Position numbers and translations under genes: made by a program. A stretch of 64,000 bases of DNA, taken from contig NZ_JACJTT010000005.1 in assembly GCF_014698825.1 (NCBI RefSeq), forward strand, positions 124,001 to 188,000, in the 5' to 3' direction. Positions 8,645-18,413 of the stretch are shown piece by piece; within the stretch, counting starts at the first letter, position 1, and every line of letters begins with the position of its first letter. This DNA is from Richelia sinica FACHB-800. Lineage in GTDB: Bacteria; Cyanobacteriota; Cyanobacteriia; Cyanobacteriales; Nostocaceae. The notes under the pieces are model-generated. The model was not told where the DNA came from and made no database searches. It saw only the letters and a program-made list of their open reading frames with translations.

Positions 8645-8838
8645 CTAAAGTAAGTGATGACTTTAGGGGGAGCCGTGAGAATTGTAGCTATGCTATGCTT
8701 CCGAAACTGAACTAAAGACGCTAGATTACACATTTAGTGTTTAAATGTGAGATTTTGCGTCTTTATTTCGCACAGGGAACGACAGGGTAGCTAGATTAAA
8801 AGGAAATATACTTTAATCAGCTAGCTGTACCAACCCTC
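8645..8838. other. Intergenic region with four consecutive hairpins, possible leader or small RNA
   Basis: Four stems follow one another: CTAAAGT/ACTTTAG (8645-8666); GGGAGC/GCTTCC (8668-8702); AAAGACGC/GCGTCTTT enclosing a perfect CACATTTA-GTGT-TAAATGTG inner stem (8714-8764); and TAGCTAGATTAAA/TTTAATC-AGCTA (8788-8826). This ends about 60 bases before the ATG at 8897. The density is high for ordinary intergenic DNA and suggests a structured 5' leader or a separate small RNA. I do not match it to a known family. Confidence 0.45.
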
Positions 8839-8896
8839 TTTCCAGCTGCTTTATCAAATCCCACAATGGGATGTGTCTCCGCCGCAAGGAGTTTTT

Positions 8897-9904
8897 ATGA
8901 CTTCCGACCTGATGCCGTCTTCTGAACCCTCCCATTCTCCTGCCTCTAATGAGGAACAAAATAAAACCCAGATTGTTGCTAATGTGAATACAGTAGCAGA
9001 ACCAGTCACTCCAGCTAACAATTCATCAGACAACCCTAGCGAGGGTCAATCTGAAGGAAATGCTCTCAATCGCCAGCAACCGATTCCACCGCCTAGCGAA
9101 CCAATGCAATATCGAGCTATTGGTTTAGTTAGAGGTTGCTATTGCGCCAGCAGTGAACAGTTTACACAAGGAATGCTGGTGACATCAGATGGTGTAGAAC
9201 TCAATGCCGTCCTGCTCGGTCGGATTATGAGTTTAGTCAAAAATCATTTGGATCTAGAAAAAGAACATCTGTGGGTAGTTTATCCCCGCACCAGACAAGA
9301 AAATGATCAATTACATTTGCAGATTGTCGGCGTTTGGGAGCCAGAGAACCTGGCGAAAAATTTCCCAGATGACGATGAGGATGTAGATTCAGAGCAATTA
9401 GAGGCTCCTAAGAATACTACCGAGAAAAAATCTTCAGAAAATCCAGAATCTCTGATACCCTCCTCAGAAATTCCAGACGGTGGCTTTTCTGTGCGTGGTG
9501 AAGTTGTTTACCAGTCTCATGATGCTAAAAATTTAGTAGTCAAGATTAAACAGGCTCCACGTAAACCTACAGATAAGCCTAAATATTTTAAATTGAAGCT
9601 ACAGGGTGTGCTGGTAACAAAGGCTGTAGGCAAGTTTTGGGACTTTAATGTCAAGCGAGAAGCTGATGCCTTAGTTGTAGAAAATGCGGAAGCGATCGCT
9701 GATTTACCCAAAAAACGCAGACCTCCTTTCAAACCAGGTGGACCGCGTGGTGGTGGTAGCAGAAAACCATTTCCTCCTAGACGCAATGGCGAAACCCCAC
9801 GTCCCATTAAGAAAAGAGGTGATGAATCCGCACCAATTTCTAAGCCGATTTCAAAAGCACCTGCTCCTAAACCTGTAAAACGGCCAAAACCACCAGAGTC
9901 ATAA
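8897..9904 (+). CDS. Conserved-looking cyanobacterial protein with basic proline-rich tail, unknown
   Basis: 335 residues. ATG 8897 is preferred over an upstream in-frame GTG (8873) because AAGGAG sits five bases before it. Layout: a low-complexity Ser/Asn/Glu N-terminus (1-75), a folded-looking block (about 80-165: QYRAIGLVRGCYCASSEQF...HLWVVYPRTR), an acidic linker, a second block (about 195-270: FSVRGEVVYQSHDAKNLVVKI...VGKFWDFNVKREADALVV), then a Lys/Pro/Arg/Gly tail. The second block looks like an OB- or beta-barrel-type fold and the tail like a nucleic-acid-binding extension; both are inferences. Confidence 0.7.
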   Translation: MTSDLMPSSEPSHSPASNEEQNKTQIVANVNTVAEPVTPANNSSDNPSEGQSEGNALNRQQPIPPPSEPMQYRAIGLVRGCYCASSEQFTQGMLVTSDGVELNAVLLGRIMSLVKNHLDLEKEHLWVVYPRTRQENDQLHLQIVGVWEPENLAKNFPDDDEDVDSEQLEAPKNTTEKKSSENPESLIPSSEIPDGGFSVRGEVVYQSHDAKNLVVKIKQAPRKPTDKPKYFKLKLQGVLVTKAVGKFWDFNVKREADALVVENAEAIADLPKKRRPPFKPGGPRGGGSRKPFPPRRNGETPRPIKKRGDESAPISKPISKAPAPKPVKRPKPPES

Positions 9905-9929
9905 GTGCTGAAGCTTAGATAGCTAAATA

Positions 9930-9979
9930 ATTAATCATAAGTGCTGGGGGATGTTATTTCTACTCAGCACTTATTAATT
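9930..9979. terminator. Bidirectional terminator-like hairpin
   Basis: TAAGTGCTG (9938-9946) pairs with CAGCACTTA (9965-9973), flanked by TTAAT/ATTAA extension, between two converging genes. The left arm motif also occurs just upstream at 9902. Confidence 0.5.
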
Positions 9980-9987
9980 CTGAACTC

Positions 9988-10015
9988 CTGTTCGCCCAGC
10001 GTGCCGTAGGCATAC
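9988..10015 (+). repeat. Dispersed GTTCGCGCAGCGTGGCGTAG-type repeat, copy B
   Basis: A 28-base copy, with C for G at two sites, of the block found at 7573-7600, 11267-11294 (inverted), 58282-58309 and 58321-58349. It sits immediately 3' of the DUF39 gene. Confidence 0.8.
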
Positions 10016-10025
10016 TCCTGCCCCC

Positions 10026-11195
10026 TCAAAAATCCAACCACCTATCCTGTGGCAGAAAAGAACGCTCCATCGGGATTGAGGCTACTGGCTCGGTGAGGGT
10101 AAATTTACCAGCTTCTATCCATTGTTTTAACTCTGATGCCACTTTCCGCGATAAAAATAGGCTGGCTAGGGGTGCAACTCGCACGTTGCGATTTTCAATG
10201 GCAATACGTCCAGATTTGAGTTGTGCATAACTGACTAAGCCAAAGGTAGGACGAACACGTCGGGGAATAGAAAAGTCTACTATTGGCGCTACTAAGTCTT
10301 TGTCTTGGACTGCACAGTGTTCTATGACTGATTCGTTTAATACAGGTAGAGGAACACCTACACCCATCATTAAGGAAGGCCCATAGCTTTTAAAATAACA
10401 ACCCCGTACCCAACGAGCGTCCATTTGTTTGGCATCACCAATTAATGCTAAGGTTGCAGATGGGCCAATGGGTGTACGGTTAGGCAACCGCTTTTGTAAG
10501 GGAAAATGTTGTGTGCCTTCCCAAGCGACATAACCAATTCCACCGCCTAAAAAAATGCGTGTACCAATACCTACGAGTTGCAATTCAGGGTCATTGAGTA
10601 GGGGAGATATTGCACCTGGGTTGGAATAAACGGCGTTACCTAATCTGGGTTGTAGGGGACCAAGATAGGTAAACAGTGGGCGATCGCCTCCATTCACCCC
10701 AACAATAAAATTTTGATATAAATTGCGGGGATTAAATAAATAAAATTGATTAATAGTGTCGCGGGTAATTGTCGTCTCAAAGGTGGCTCTGGGATAACAA
10801 TCTGTAACTTGTCCCACAGCCCTCACATGTATGGGTTTACCGGCGATTAAATCCTCAATCACATGGCCACCACCACGTTCTTTGACTTCTTCCCCATCAA
10901 TAGAGTCCACGGAACAACTTGCACCCAAATACAAGTCAACTGCACCAAACCCAGAATATGCTTGTACCCCATCTAACCAACAACGACGAATTTTAATTGG
11001 TGGGTCGGTATGTCCTAAGTTAATAATTGCACCGCTTGATTCCATTGGCTCGAAGGTGCCAGTTGTTATTACGTCAACTTCTTTAGCAGCTTTAGTCACA
11101 CCCACTGCTGCTACTCGCGCTTTTAATTCTTCGACTGTTAATACTACTGCACTTTTTCGAGTAATTTTGTCGTTAATTTCGGCAATTGTTCGCAT
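10026..11195 (-). CDS. Homocysteine biosynthesis protein (DUF39/HcyBio family)
   Basis: 389 residues, beginning MRTIAEINDKITRKSAVVLT with the long conserved core VDVITTGTFEPMESSGAIINLGHTDPPIKIRRCWLDGV..AYSGFGAVDLYLGAS. This is the DUF39 family (COG1900), which in methanogens and some bacteria takes part in sulfide incorporation into homocysteine from aspartate semialdehyde. The conserved cysteines in RRCWLDGV and GASCSVDS are visible. It stands without NIL/ferredoxin partners beside it. Cyanobacterial function is inferred from the family. The nucleotidyltransferase gene lies about 200 bases upstream on the same strand. Confidence 0.85.
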   Translation of the reverse strand: MRTIAEINDKITRKSAVVLTVEELKARVAAVGVTKAAKEVDVITTGTFEPMESSGAIINLGHTDPPIKIRRCWLDGVQAYSGFGAVDLYLGASCSVDSIDGEEVKERGGGHVIEDLIAGKPIHVRAVGQVTDCYPRATFETTITRDTINQFYLFNPRNLYQNFIVGVNGGDRPLFTYLGPLQPRLGNAVYSNPGAISPLLNDPELQLVGIGTRIFLGGGIGYVAWEGTQHFPLQKRLPNRTPIGPSATLALIGDAKQMDARWVRGCYFKSYGPSLMMGVGVPLPVLNESVIEHCAVQDKDLVAPIVDFSIPRRVRPTFGLVSYAQLKSGRIAIENRNVRVAPLASLFLSRKVASELKQWIEAGKFTLTEPVASIPMERSFLPQDRWLDF

Positions 11196-11261
11196 ATTGG
11201 CTCGTATTTGGTTGCACTGGAAGGAACTAGGTGGACGGAGAGTAGGTTATGGGAAGAAGTG

Positions 11262-11380
11262 TAGAAGTATGGCTACGCCACACTACGCGAACAGGAGTTT
11301 AAAAATGCAAGAATTAAACAGAAATGGCATTAATTATTCTGTAACTCCTGCAACTCCTGTAACTTCTGTCTTCTTCTCTC
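11262..11380. repeat. Composite dispersed repeat, copy C (inverted relative to 7483-7604)
   Basis: Holds the GTATGGCTACGCCACACTAC block, GTTTAAAAATGCAAG, and the CTGTAACTCCTGCAACTCCT run in the order of the reverse complement of 7483-7604. It fills most of the gap between the DUF39 and nucleotidyltransferase genes. Confidence 0.8.
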
Positions 11381-11394
11381 TGTCCCCTCATTCT

Positions 11395-13923
11395 TCACAC
11401 TTCCAAAGCGTGATTTTCTTGTTCTCTTTCCACAAATTTTTGCACGCGGCTACGATAATCTCGTAAAGTCTCGTCTACCCAATCGCGATCGCTACCATTT
11501 ACGTATAAATGTACTAAAGGTTCGCTTGCATCTGGTAAGACTAAAATCCAATTATCATCGTAGGGTTGACAAATTTTTACCCCATCAATGAGTTCTAGAT
11601 TTTGGGCTGGGTGGGTTTCTACTAAATAGCGCATAAGTGCCCCTTTGGCTGTCCAAGGGCACCTAATGGTGTAGGTTCTGTGAATGACGCGGGGTAATTC
11701 GGAACGAACAGCAGCCAGCGATCGCTCTTGAATTGTTAACATTTCTATTAACTTGGCAATACAGAACATGGAATCAAAACCCGGATGTAGTTGGGGGAAA
11801 ATAAATCCGGTGTCCCCACTACCACCTAAAACCACATTAGAGTTTTTCTGGCAAGCTTCCATCAAGGCTGTGGGGTTAGCTTTGGTGCGGATTACTTTAC
11901 CATCATGACGACGGGACACTAGTTCTACTGCACTGGAAGCGTGAACCGGCACAACTACAGCACTTCTGGGGTTAGAAGTTAAAATCATATCCACCATTAA
12001 GGCTGTCAAAGTTTCTCCCCGGATGGGATATCCTGATTCGTCTACTAAAATCAGTTGTTCACCATTGGCAGATACTTGTACACCAAAGTTAGCTTTGAGG
12101 GCTTCGACTACGTGGCCTAGCTGGGTTAACAGTCCTTCTCGGTCGGTGGTGGAGACAGCATTTTTATTTAAACTGGCATTGAGAACTACCGCGTCTGCCC
12201 CAAATTTATCTAACATTTGGGGTAATACTGCCCCAGATACTGCATACACATAGTCAATGACTACTTTGGCGCGACTGTGGCGTAGTGTGTGGACGTGTAA
12301 TAATTTTTCAAAGGCTGTGCAATAGCGGTCAATCACTTGGCTGGGGTATGCTACATCCCCAATTTCATGGAGTTGGGCCCGGCGCATATCTTCTTTAAAA
12401 TAAGCCCCTTCGATTTTCTTTTCTTGGGCTTTGGAGATGTTAATCCCCTTACCATCCATGAATTCAATCAAAATATAATCAGGGCGGTCTGGGTGGACAC
12501 GCACATGGATACCACCAGCTGCACCCATGGTGGGAATAATGGTGCGGGTAATGGGAATGGCTGTGGCATCAAGGTTTTGAATATCTACACCTACGGACAT
12601 TAAACCAGCAATGAGCGATCGCGTCACCATACGGGAGACGTTACGCTGGTCACGGGAAACCGTCACCTGAGAACGGGGTTTAAGTGTAGAACCATAGGCT
12701 GCACCTAATTTCACCGCAAATTCGGGAGTAATATCTACATTTGCTAATCCCTGTACTCCCCGTTGTCCAAATAAATTTCTTTGAGCAGTATTACCCCAAA
12801 TTAAATTGATATTTAAAACCGCACCAGATTCGATTTTTTTACTCGGCCACACTCTGACACTAGGGCTAATTTGTGCTTCTTCTCCCACAGTAGATAGAGA
12901 ACCCACCACAGCCGCTTCTAAAACATGGGCCCGTCTATCGACACGAGTTCCTCGTGAAATTACACAAGCTGATAGGTGTGCTTCATCACCGACAATTGCC
13001 CCGTTCCAAACAATAGGACGCTTCAAATTGGCATCAGCCCCAATGGTGACATTATCACCAATCACAGTGCCATCTTCAATATTGACTCGCGCCCCAATTC
13101 GGCAGTTACTACCAATTACAGCCGGTGTTTCAATAATCGCTGAAGGTTCAATGTAAGTATTTTGTCCTACCCATAACCCAGGGGATACTTGTTGATAGGC
13201 AAAATCTAGTTTTACTTTACCTTGTAAGGCATCATATTGAGCTTCCCGATAAGCATCTAAATGACCAACATCACACCAATAACCTTGAGCAATGTAACCA
13301 TACATTGGTTCATTTTTAGCTAATAATAAGGGAAATAAATCTTTAGAAAAATCACATTCTGTATGTTCTGGTAAATATTCTAAAACTTCTGGTTCGAGAA
13401 TATATGTACCGGTGTTAACGGTATCCGAGAAAATTTCGCTTGTTGAAGGTTTTTCTAAAAATCTGTTAATTTTGCCATCTTCATCTGTAATCACTACCCC
13501 AAATTCAATGGGGTTAGGAACACGAGTGAGAACTAAAGTTGCTTTTGATTTTTTCTGTTTGTGAAATTCAATAGCGGCTGTCAAGTCAAAATCTGTAATA
13601 CTATCTCCGCTAATGACTAAAAAAGTTTCATCTAACAGTTCTGCGATATTTTTGACACAACCTGCGGTTCCTAAAGGCTGGTCTTCTTCGATAGCGTAGG
13701 TCATTTGTACCCCGAAATCGCTGCCATCTTGAAAATAATCGCGCAACACATCAGGTAAATAATGCAATGTCGCAATTACTTCTGTAATTTGATGACGTTT
13801 AAGAAGATTAATGATGTGTTCAGCAATAGGCCGATTGAGGATAGGAACCATTGGTTTAGGCAAATCGCATGTTAACGGGCGTAACCGCGTCCCTGAACCA
13901 CCTGCCATAAGCACTGCACGCAT
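11395..13923 (-). CDS. Sugar-phosphate nucleotidyltransferase fused to phosphomutase-like domain (mannose-1-phosphate guanylyltransferase-like)
   Basis: 842 residues; ATG 13923 follows an ideal AGGAGG and starts [17 protein letters not shown], the nucleotide-binding loop. Domain 1 (1-235) is an NTP transferase with the KPMVP and CDVGHLDAY regions; domain 2 (about 250-370) is a left-handed beta-helix of I/V-G hexapeptides; domain 3 (about 375-842) is phosphoglucomutase/phosphomannomutase-like. In domain 3 the catalytic serine loop (normally TASHNP) reads VRVHPD and the metal loop (normally DGDxDR) reads SANGEQ, so phosphomutase activity looks lost. Probable role: NDP-sugar supply for polysaccharide, with domain 3 regulatory. 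Nucleotide specificity is not certain. Confidence 0.85.
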   Translation of the reverse strand: MRAVLMAGGSGTRLRPLTCDLPKPMVPILNRPIAEHIINLLKRHQITEVIATLHYLPDVLRDYFQDGSDFGVQMTYAIEEDQPLGTAGCVKNIAELLDETFLVISGDSITDFDLTAAIEFHKQKKSKATLVLTRVPNPIEFGVVITDEDGKINRFLEKPSTSEIFSDTVNTGTYILEPEVLEYLPEHTECDFSKDLFPLLLAKNEPMYGYIAQGYWCDVGHLDAYREAQYDALQGKVKLDFAYQQVSPGLWVGQNTYIEPSAIIETPAVIGSNCRIGARVNIEDGTVIGDNVTIGADANLKRPIVWNGAIVGDEAHLSACVISRGTRVDRRAHVLEAAVVGSLSTVGEEAQISPSVRVWPSKKIESGAVLNINLIWGNTAQRNLFGQRGVQGLANVDITPEFAVKLGAAYGSTLKPRSQVTVSRDQRNVSRMVTRSLIAGLMSVGVDIQNLDATAIPITRTIIPTMGAAGGIHVRVHPDRPDYILIEFMDGKGINISKAQEKKIEGAYFKEDMRRAQLHEIGDVAYPSQVIDRYCTAFEKLLHVHTLRHSRAKVVIDYVYAVSGAVLPQMLDKFGADAVVLNASLNKNAVSTTDREGLLTQLGHVVEALKANFGVQVSANGEQLILVDESGYPIRGETLTALMVDMILTSNPRSAVVVPVHASSAVELVSRRHDGKVIRTKANPTALMEACQKNSNVVLGGSGDTGFIFPQLHPGFDSMFCIAKLIEMLTIQERSLAAVRSELPRVIHRTYTIRCPWTAKGALMRYLVETHPAQNLELIDGVKICQPYDDNWILVLPDASEPLVHLYVNGSDRDWVDETLRDYRSRVQKFVEREQENHALEV

Positions 13924-14012
13924 AAAACCTCCTATTTGCAGCCTGTACTGCACCAAGATTTAAGTAAATATCTTGTGTTTTCCTCTATTTAGTCTCCTAT
14001 GGATGTTGATTT

Positions 14013-14029
14013 TTGTGGAACTTCCACAA
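14013..14029. promoter_or_regulatory. 17-bp palindrome upstream of the nucleotidyltransferase gene
   Basis: TTGTGGAA-C-TTCCACAA is a perfect 8+1+8 inverted repeat about 90 bases before the start of the gene ending at 13923. This is the right size for a dimeric regulator site. The remaining intergenic DNA (13924-14362) shows nothing else clear. Confidence 0.35.
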
Positions 14030-14362
14030 GACGCATCTGGAGATATAAGACTGAGAATTTTAAATTGGGGATTAACCACCAGTTTCCAGGCAAGGTGGAA
14101 TTGATCCAGTATAATTGGAAATAGATATGTTCTTTAGTTTACACTAAAAGTAAGTTATACTAACCTCATCAAGCAAAAAAATAAATGCTTAAGTTTTTGC
14201 TCAATGGTAATGTGATGCGATTTTTTACCCTCAGTTTTCTGTTTTTCCTGTTCATACTTTGATCGCAGCCAGCCATAAATTTTCTCTTTCCTCGGTAGAG
14301 AAGCAAGATTGTGTGATAGCTTGTAAATAAAATTCTGTCAGTTGCTCACGGAGTTGATAGAA

Positions 14363-14554
14363 ATGACCAAATTAATTATTTTGGGCTTGATAGTAGTTTA
14401 TGTTGGTGGAGCTTGGAAATTCTGGAAAGGATTTTCTCGGACTAATTTTAATCCAACTTTGGTGAATCGTCTGGGCTTTTCGCTGCTGTGGCCAGCTTTA
14501 TATGTAGTTAATGAATCTTATCGACGTAATTTTAAAAAAGCGTTGAAGGGTTAG
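14363..14554 (+). CDS. Small single-pass membrane protein, unknown
   Basis: 63 residues from ATG 14363 (GGAG 10 bases before; an in-frame TTG at 14342 is less likely). It has one hydrophobic helix (KLIILGLIVVYVGGAWKFW) and a second weaker one (FSLLWPALYVV), ending in basic residues. No family assigned; small proteins like this are common in cyanobacteria. It is monocistronic. Confidence 0.6.
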   Translation: MTKLIILGLIVVYVGGAWKFWKGFSRTNFNPTLVNRLGFSLLWPALYVVNESYRRNFKKALKG

Positions 14555-14635
14555 TTATTGTTAATTGCTTTACATCAGGGTATAAGGGTGTGAGAAAGAA
14601 ATTGTTTATCTCATAAAGATTGTTTTCTCCTTAAG

Positions 14636-14665
14636 TGTAGAGATGTTACATATAACCTCTCTACA
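14636..14665. repeat. TGTAGAGA...TCTCTACA dispersed hairpin
   Basis: TGTAGAGATGTTA pairs with TAACCTCTCTACA (one mismatch) around CATA. The hairpin core resembles those at 36033-36055 and 61392-61418. Nothing else was recognised in the 500-base gap 14555-15056. Confidence 0.6.
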
Positions 14666-15056
14666 TAGTTTATTACACTGACTGATGAGATGAAAATTTG
14701 AGATTTTTTGCTGATGATGAAAACAATCCCAAACTGGCAATTTACATCTTCTATGATGGTTAATTTGTGTTGTGGAGGTATCCCCAACAGGTAATGTAAG
14801 ATTGTCAATCTCTAGTTCAACAACGCCAGGCTTGTATCAAAATATTAATTTTGGTGACGTAGAGAGCGATCGCTCTCCGCTCTTTGCGTTAAGAGGTGAT
14901 AATAATTTGGGTGTAAAATCCAGCCGTAAGCGTCAGAATAGTAATTCATGCTTAACAAAGTCATAGGATCTTCAAAAAACACTGTATAAAGAGTTGGCAA
15001 CATTAGGACAAGACAGTAAACAATAGCCATAGCAGAATTTGGAGTTTTGCCAACTT

Positions 15057-17621
15057 ATGCAGCCAATTCGCACTTTTAACGTATCGCCTTCATTACCTTC
15101 TCGACTAGAACCATTACGAAAATTAGCGTACAATCTACATTGGGATTGGAATGTCGAGACAAAAGACTTATTTCGCCGTTTAGACCAGGATTTATGGGAA
15201 TCCAGTCATCATAACCCAGTGCTTATGCTGGGAACCATCAGCCAAGCTAGGCTGTCTGAAGTGGTGGAAGACGACGGTTTTTTAGCGCAAATGGACCGCG
15301 CTGCCCGTCAATTAGAAGATTATTTGCAAGAACGGACTTGGTATAAGAAACAACGGGGTCAATCTCCTAAAGAATGCTACGCTTATTTCTCCGCTGAGTT
15401 TGGCTTAGTAGACTGTTTACCAGTGTATTCTGGTGGCTTAGGTGTTTTAGCTGGAGACCATCTCAAATCTGCGAGTGATTTAGGTTTACCCTTAGTTGGT
15501 ATTGGTTTGCTTTACCAACAGGGATATTTTGCCCAGTATCTGAATATTGATGGTTGGCAACAAGAACGTTACCCCATCAATGATTTCTATAACATGCCCT
15601 TGCATTTAGAACGCAATGCTGATGGTTCTGAATTGCGAATTGCCGTAGACTATCCAGGCCGTAAAGTCTACGCTAGGGTATGGCGTGTCCAAGTGGGAAC
15701 AGTCCCCTTATATATGCTGGACACTAATATTGAGCCTAACAACCCCTACGACCACGATATCACCGACCAGTTGTATGGGGGTGATATTGATATGCGTATC
15801 CACCAGGAAATTATGCTGGGTATTGGTGGTGTAAGGTTGTTGAAAGCTTTGGGGTATGAAGTCAGTGCCTACCATATGAACGAAGGTCACGCGGCTTTCT
15901 CAGCCCTAGAACGCATCCGCATTTTGATTCAAGAACAGGGGTTGAGTTACCATCAAGCTAGACAGGTGGTCGCTTCTAGTAATATCTTTACTACCCATAC
16001 TCCCGTGCCTGCGGGTATTGATTTGTTCCCTCCTGATAAAATTTTGTATTACCTGGGGTACTACGCGGATATCTTTAATTTACCCAAAGAACAATTTTTA
16101 GGGTTGGGAAGGGAAAATACGGGGGACTTATCCTCACCTTTTAGTATGGCGGTGTTAGCCTTGAAAATGGCCACATTTTCTAATGGTGTGGCTAAACTCC
16201 ACGGTGTGGTTTCCCGGCAAATGTTCCAAGGTCTGTGGCAAAAAGTCCCTGTGGAAGAAGTACCAATTTCTTCTATTACTAACGGGGTTCATGCCCGCAG
16301 TTGTGTTGCTAAGTCTACACAAGAGTTATACGATCGCTATCTGGGACCCAACTGGTCATCTGCACCACCCGATAATCAGCTATGGGAAAGAATGGACACC
16401 ATTCCCGATGAAGAATTGTGGCGCAATCACGAACGCTGCCGTCTAGATATGATTGTCTATGTGCGGGAGCATTTAGTCAAACATTTGCGCGATCGCGGTG
16501 CTTCTGCTTCGGAAATTGTCCAAGCGAAAGAAGTGCTTGATCCCAATGCCTTAACTATCGGTTTTGCACGGCGATTTGCTACCTATAAACGTGCTACCCT
16601 ATGGATGCGTGATTTAGAAAGAATAAAGCGCATTTTACTAGGTAACAAAAACCGGAAAGTGCAATTTGTGATTGCGGGAAAAGCACACCCGAAAGATATT
16701 CCCGGTAAAGAATTAATTCGTGATATCAATCACTTTATCCGCGAACACCATTTAGAAAAACAAGTGGTATTTGTTCCTAATTACGATATTCACATTTCCC
16801 GGTTAATGGTAGCCGGTTGTGATATTTGGTTAAATACCCCCCGTCGTCCCCGTGAAGCTTCGGGTACAAGCGGAATGAAAGCCGCTATGAATGGCTTACC
16901 TAATTTAAGTGTACTAGATGGTTGGTGGGATGAAGCTGATTATGTCCGTACAGGTTGGGCCATCGGTCATGGGGAAAATTACGAAGACCCCAATTATCAG
17001 GATGAGGTAGAAGCTAATGCCCTCTACGATTTATTGGAGAAGGAAGTTGTTCCCCTCTTTTATGACCACCGTGATGTAGATGGGTTACCCCGTCCTTGGG
17101 TGGAAAAAATGAAAGATGCAATTCGGTTAAACTGTCCGTTCTTTAATACAGCACGGATGGTGAGAGAATATGCCGAACGAGCATATTTCCCCGCTAGCGA
17201 TCGCTATCATACCCTGACTACCGATAACTATGCCCCAGCAAAAGAACTAGCTGCATGGAGAGGAAATCTCAGCGACCATTGGTTCAGTATCAAAATCAAA
17301 GATATTGATGTATCTGCTAGTGCTGATATTGAGGTCAATCAAACCGTAGCGGTGAAGGCCAAAGTTGATTTAGCAACACTCAGCAATGATGATGTGCAGG
17401 TGGAACTGTATCAAGGTTCCATAGATGCTAACGGTGACATCGTTAACGCTATTCCTGTGGTCATGGACTATCAAGGGCCAGACTCCCAAGGTTTAAGTAT
17501 TTACACAGGAAATATCACCTATACCACCTCTGGTTTACAAGGCTTGTCTCTACGGGTATTACCCAGACATCGTTACTTATCGAATCCTTATGAACCCAGG
17601 TTAATTGCTTGGGCTGAGTAA
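15057..17621 (+). CDS. glgP: Alpha-glucan (glycogen) phosphorylase, GT35
   Basis: 854 residues from ATG 15057 (MQPIRTFNVSPSLPSRLEPLRKLAYNLHWDW), the start of the DUF3417-containing, shorter GT35 class rather than the classic muscle-like form. It removes glucose-1-phosphate from glycogen ends. Visible: the sugar region YSGGLGVLAGDHLKSASDLG, IHQEIMLGIGGVRLL, and the pyridoxal-phosphate segment REASGTSGMKAAMNGLPNLS with the Schiff-base lysine. The last 120 residues form a beta-rich C-terminal domain. Convergent with the DUF429 gene. Confidence 0.93.
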   Translation: MQPIRTFNVSPSLPSRLEPLRKLAYNLHWDWNVETKDLFRRLDQDLWESSHHNPVLMLGTISQARLSEVVEDDGFLAQMDRAARQLEDYLQERTWYKKQRGQSPKECYAYFSAEFGLVDCLPVYSGGLGVLAGDHLKSASDLGLPLVGIGLLYQQGYFAQYLNIDGWQQERYPINDFYNMPLHLERNADGSELRIAVDYPGRKVYARVWRVQVGTVPLYMLDTNIEPNNPYDHDITDQLYGGDIDMRIHQEIMLGIGGVRLLKALGYEVSAYHMNEGHAAFSALERIRILIQEQGLSYHQARQVVASSNIFTTHTPVPAGIDLFPPDKILYYLGYYADIFNLPKEQFLGLGRENTGDLSSPFSMAVLALKMATFSNGVAKLHGVVSRQMFQGLWQKVPVEEVPISSITNGVHARSCVAKSTQELYDRYLGPNWSSAPPDNQLWERMDTIPDEELWRNHERCRLDMIVYVREHLVKHLRDRGASASEIVQAKEVLDPNALTIGFARRFATYKRATLWMRDLERIKRILLGNKNRKVQFVIAGKAHPKDIPGKELIRDINHFIREHHLEKQVVFVPNYDIHISRLMVAGCDIWLNTPRRPREASGTSGMKAAMNGLPNLSVLDGWWDEADYVRTGWAIGHGENYEDPNYQDEVEANALYDLLEKEVVPLFYDHRDVDGLPRPWVEKMKDAIRLNCPFFNTARMVREYAERAYFPASDRYHTLTTDNYAPAKELAAWRGNLSDHWFSIKIKDIDVSASADIEVNQTVAVKAKVDLATLSNDDVQVELYQGSIDANGDIVNAIPVVMDYQGPDSQGLSIYTGNITYTTSGLQGLSLRVLPRHRYLSNPYEPRLIAWAE

Positions 17622-17647
17622 ATCAACTGGGAATTTTGGATTTTTAA

Positions 17648-18376
17648 TTAGTCCGAAATTCTTTGGGGAATGACAATGTAACCTGTACTTACATCTCCTA
17701 AGACCAGGTTACGTTGTTCCCCCCAAAACCACCAATAAGCTGCAACGTAAGCACAAATTAAGCTATCGAGTTGGTCTTCTAGGTTTTTGAGTCCTGCACC
17801 AGTGTAGGGAACATCCGCAGGAAGGGAAGGAGAGACTAAAGATGGTTGGAGGGTGGGAAGAACTTTGACGATGTAATTATAAAGTTTGATTAGTTCTAAA
17901 CGACGTTCGCTGAGTCGTCCTTTTTTATATTTGAGGATACGTTCTAAACCGAATAAATTAACTATAGCTGGGTGGGGAAAAACTTCAATTTGATATCTAC
18001 CTGGTTTTTTTGGTTCAATGGTAGGAGCATGGGCAAAACCACCGGATTCTAATTCTAAGCCAAAACTAATGGTGCGATCGCTAAACGGTAAATTTTGATT
18101 AGCTGGGTAACAACCAGCGTGATATTTACCAAAGTATTTGTGACTAAGTTGGTCCGGAAGACGACTACCTGTAGCATTGGGAATGAGGGTAGGTGCATCT
18201 ACAGCAATTATCGCTGGTTCCTCTGGTTTGACAGTTCGGTCAATCCAATTCAAAATATCTGCTATGCTGTCCTTTCGCTCTAAATCCAGTAGTTGCAATT
18301 GTCCATCATGTAATTCCAAGCAACAAAGGCCACTGGGTTGAGATTTCCAACCAAAATCAATACCAAGACATTTCAT
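17648..18376 (-). CDS. DUF429 protein (predicted RNase H-like nuclease fold)
   Basis: 242 residues starting MKCLGIDFGWKSQPSGLCCLEL, a strand with an acidic residue like the first catalytic Asp of RNase H folds, then IIAVDAPTLIPNATGSR, with a second Asp, and EVFPHPAIVNLFGL, the DUF429 signature. A C-terminal ...DQLDSLICAYVAAYWW helix carries another Asp. The family is predicted to be nuclease-like but substrate and role are unknown. The RTX protease gene follows it upstream on the same strand with a short gap. Confidence 0.8.
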   Translation of the reverse strand: MKCLGIDFGWKSQPSGLCCLELHDGQLQLLDLERKDSIADILNWIDRTVKPEEPAIIAVDAPTLIPNATGSRLPDQLSHKYFGKYHAGCYPANQNLPFSDRTISFGLELESGGFAHAPTIEPKKPGRYQIEVFPHPAIVNLFGLERILKYKKGRLSERRLELIKLYNYIVKVLPTLQPSLVSPSLPADVPYTGAGLKNLEDQLDSLICAYVAAYWWFWGEQRNLVLGDVSTGYIVIPQRISD

Positions 18377-18413
18377 TCATTTTTCTTTTTAACTGACAAT
18401 TGGCAACCAATGA

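Noticed and set aside
9517-9807. 96-codon minus-strand frame inside the 335-residue protein gene
   Set aside because: Gly/Pro/Leu-rich shadow of the basic proline-rich tail on the other strand.
14772-14966. 64-codon frame before glgP
   Set aside because: Ser/Asn-rich with no conserved look; overlaps HIP1 and repeat-like sequence.
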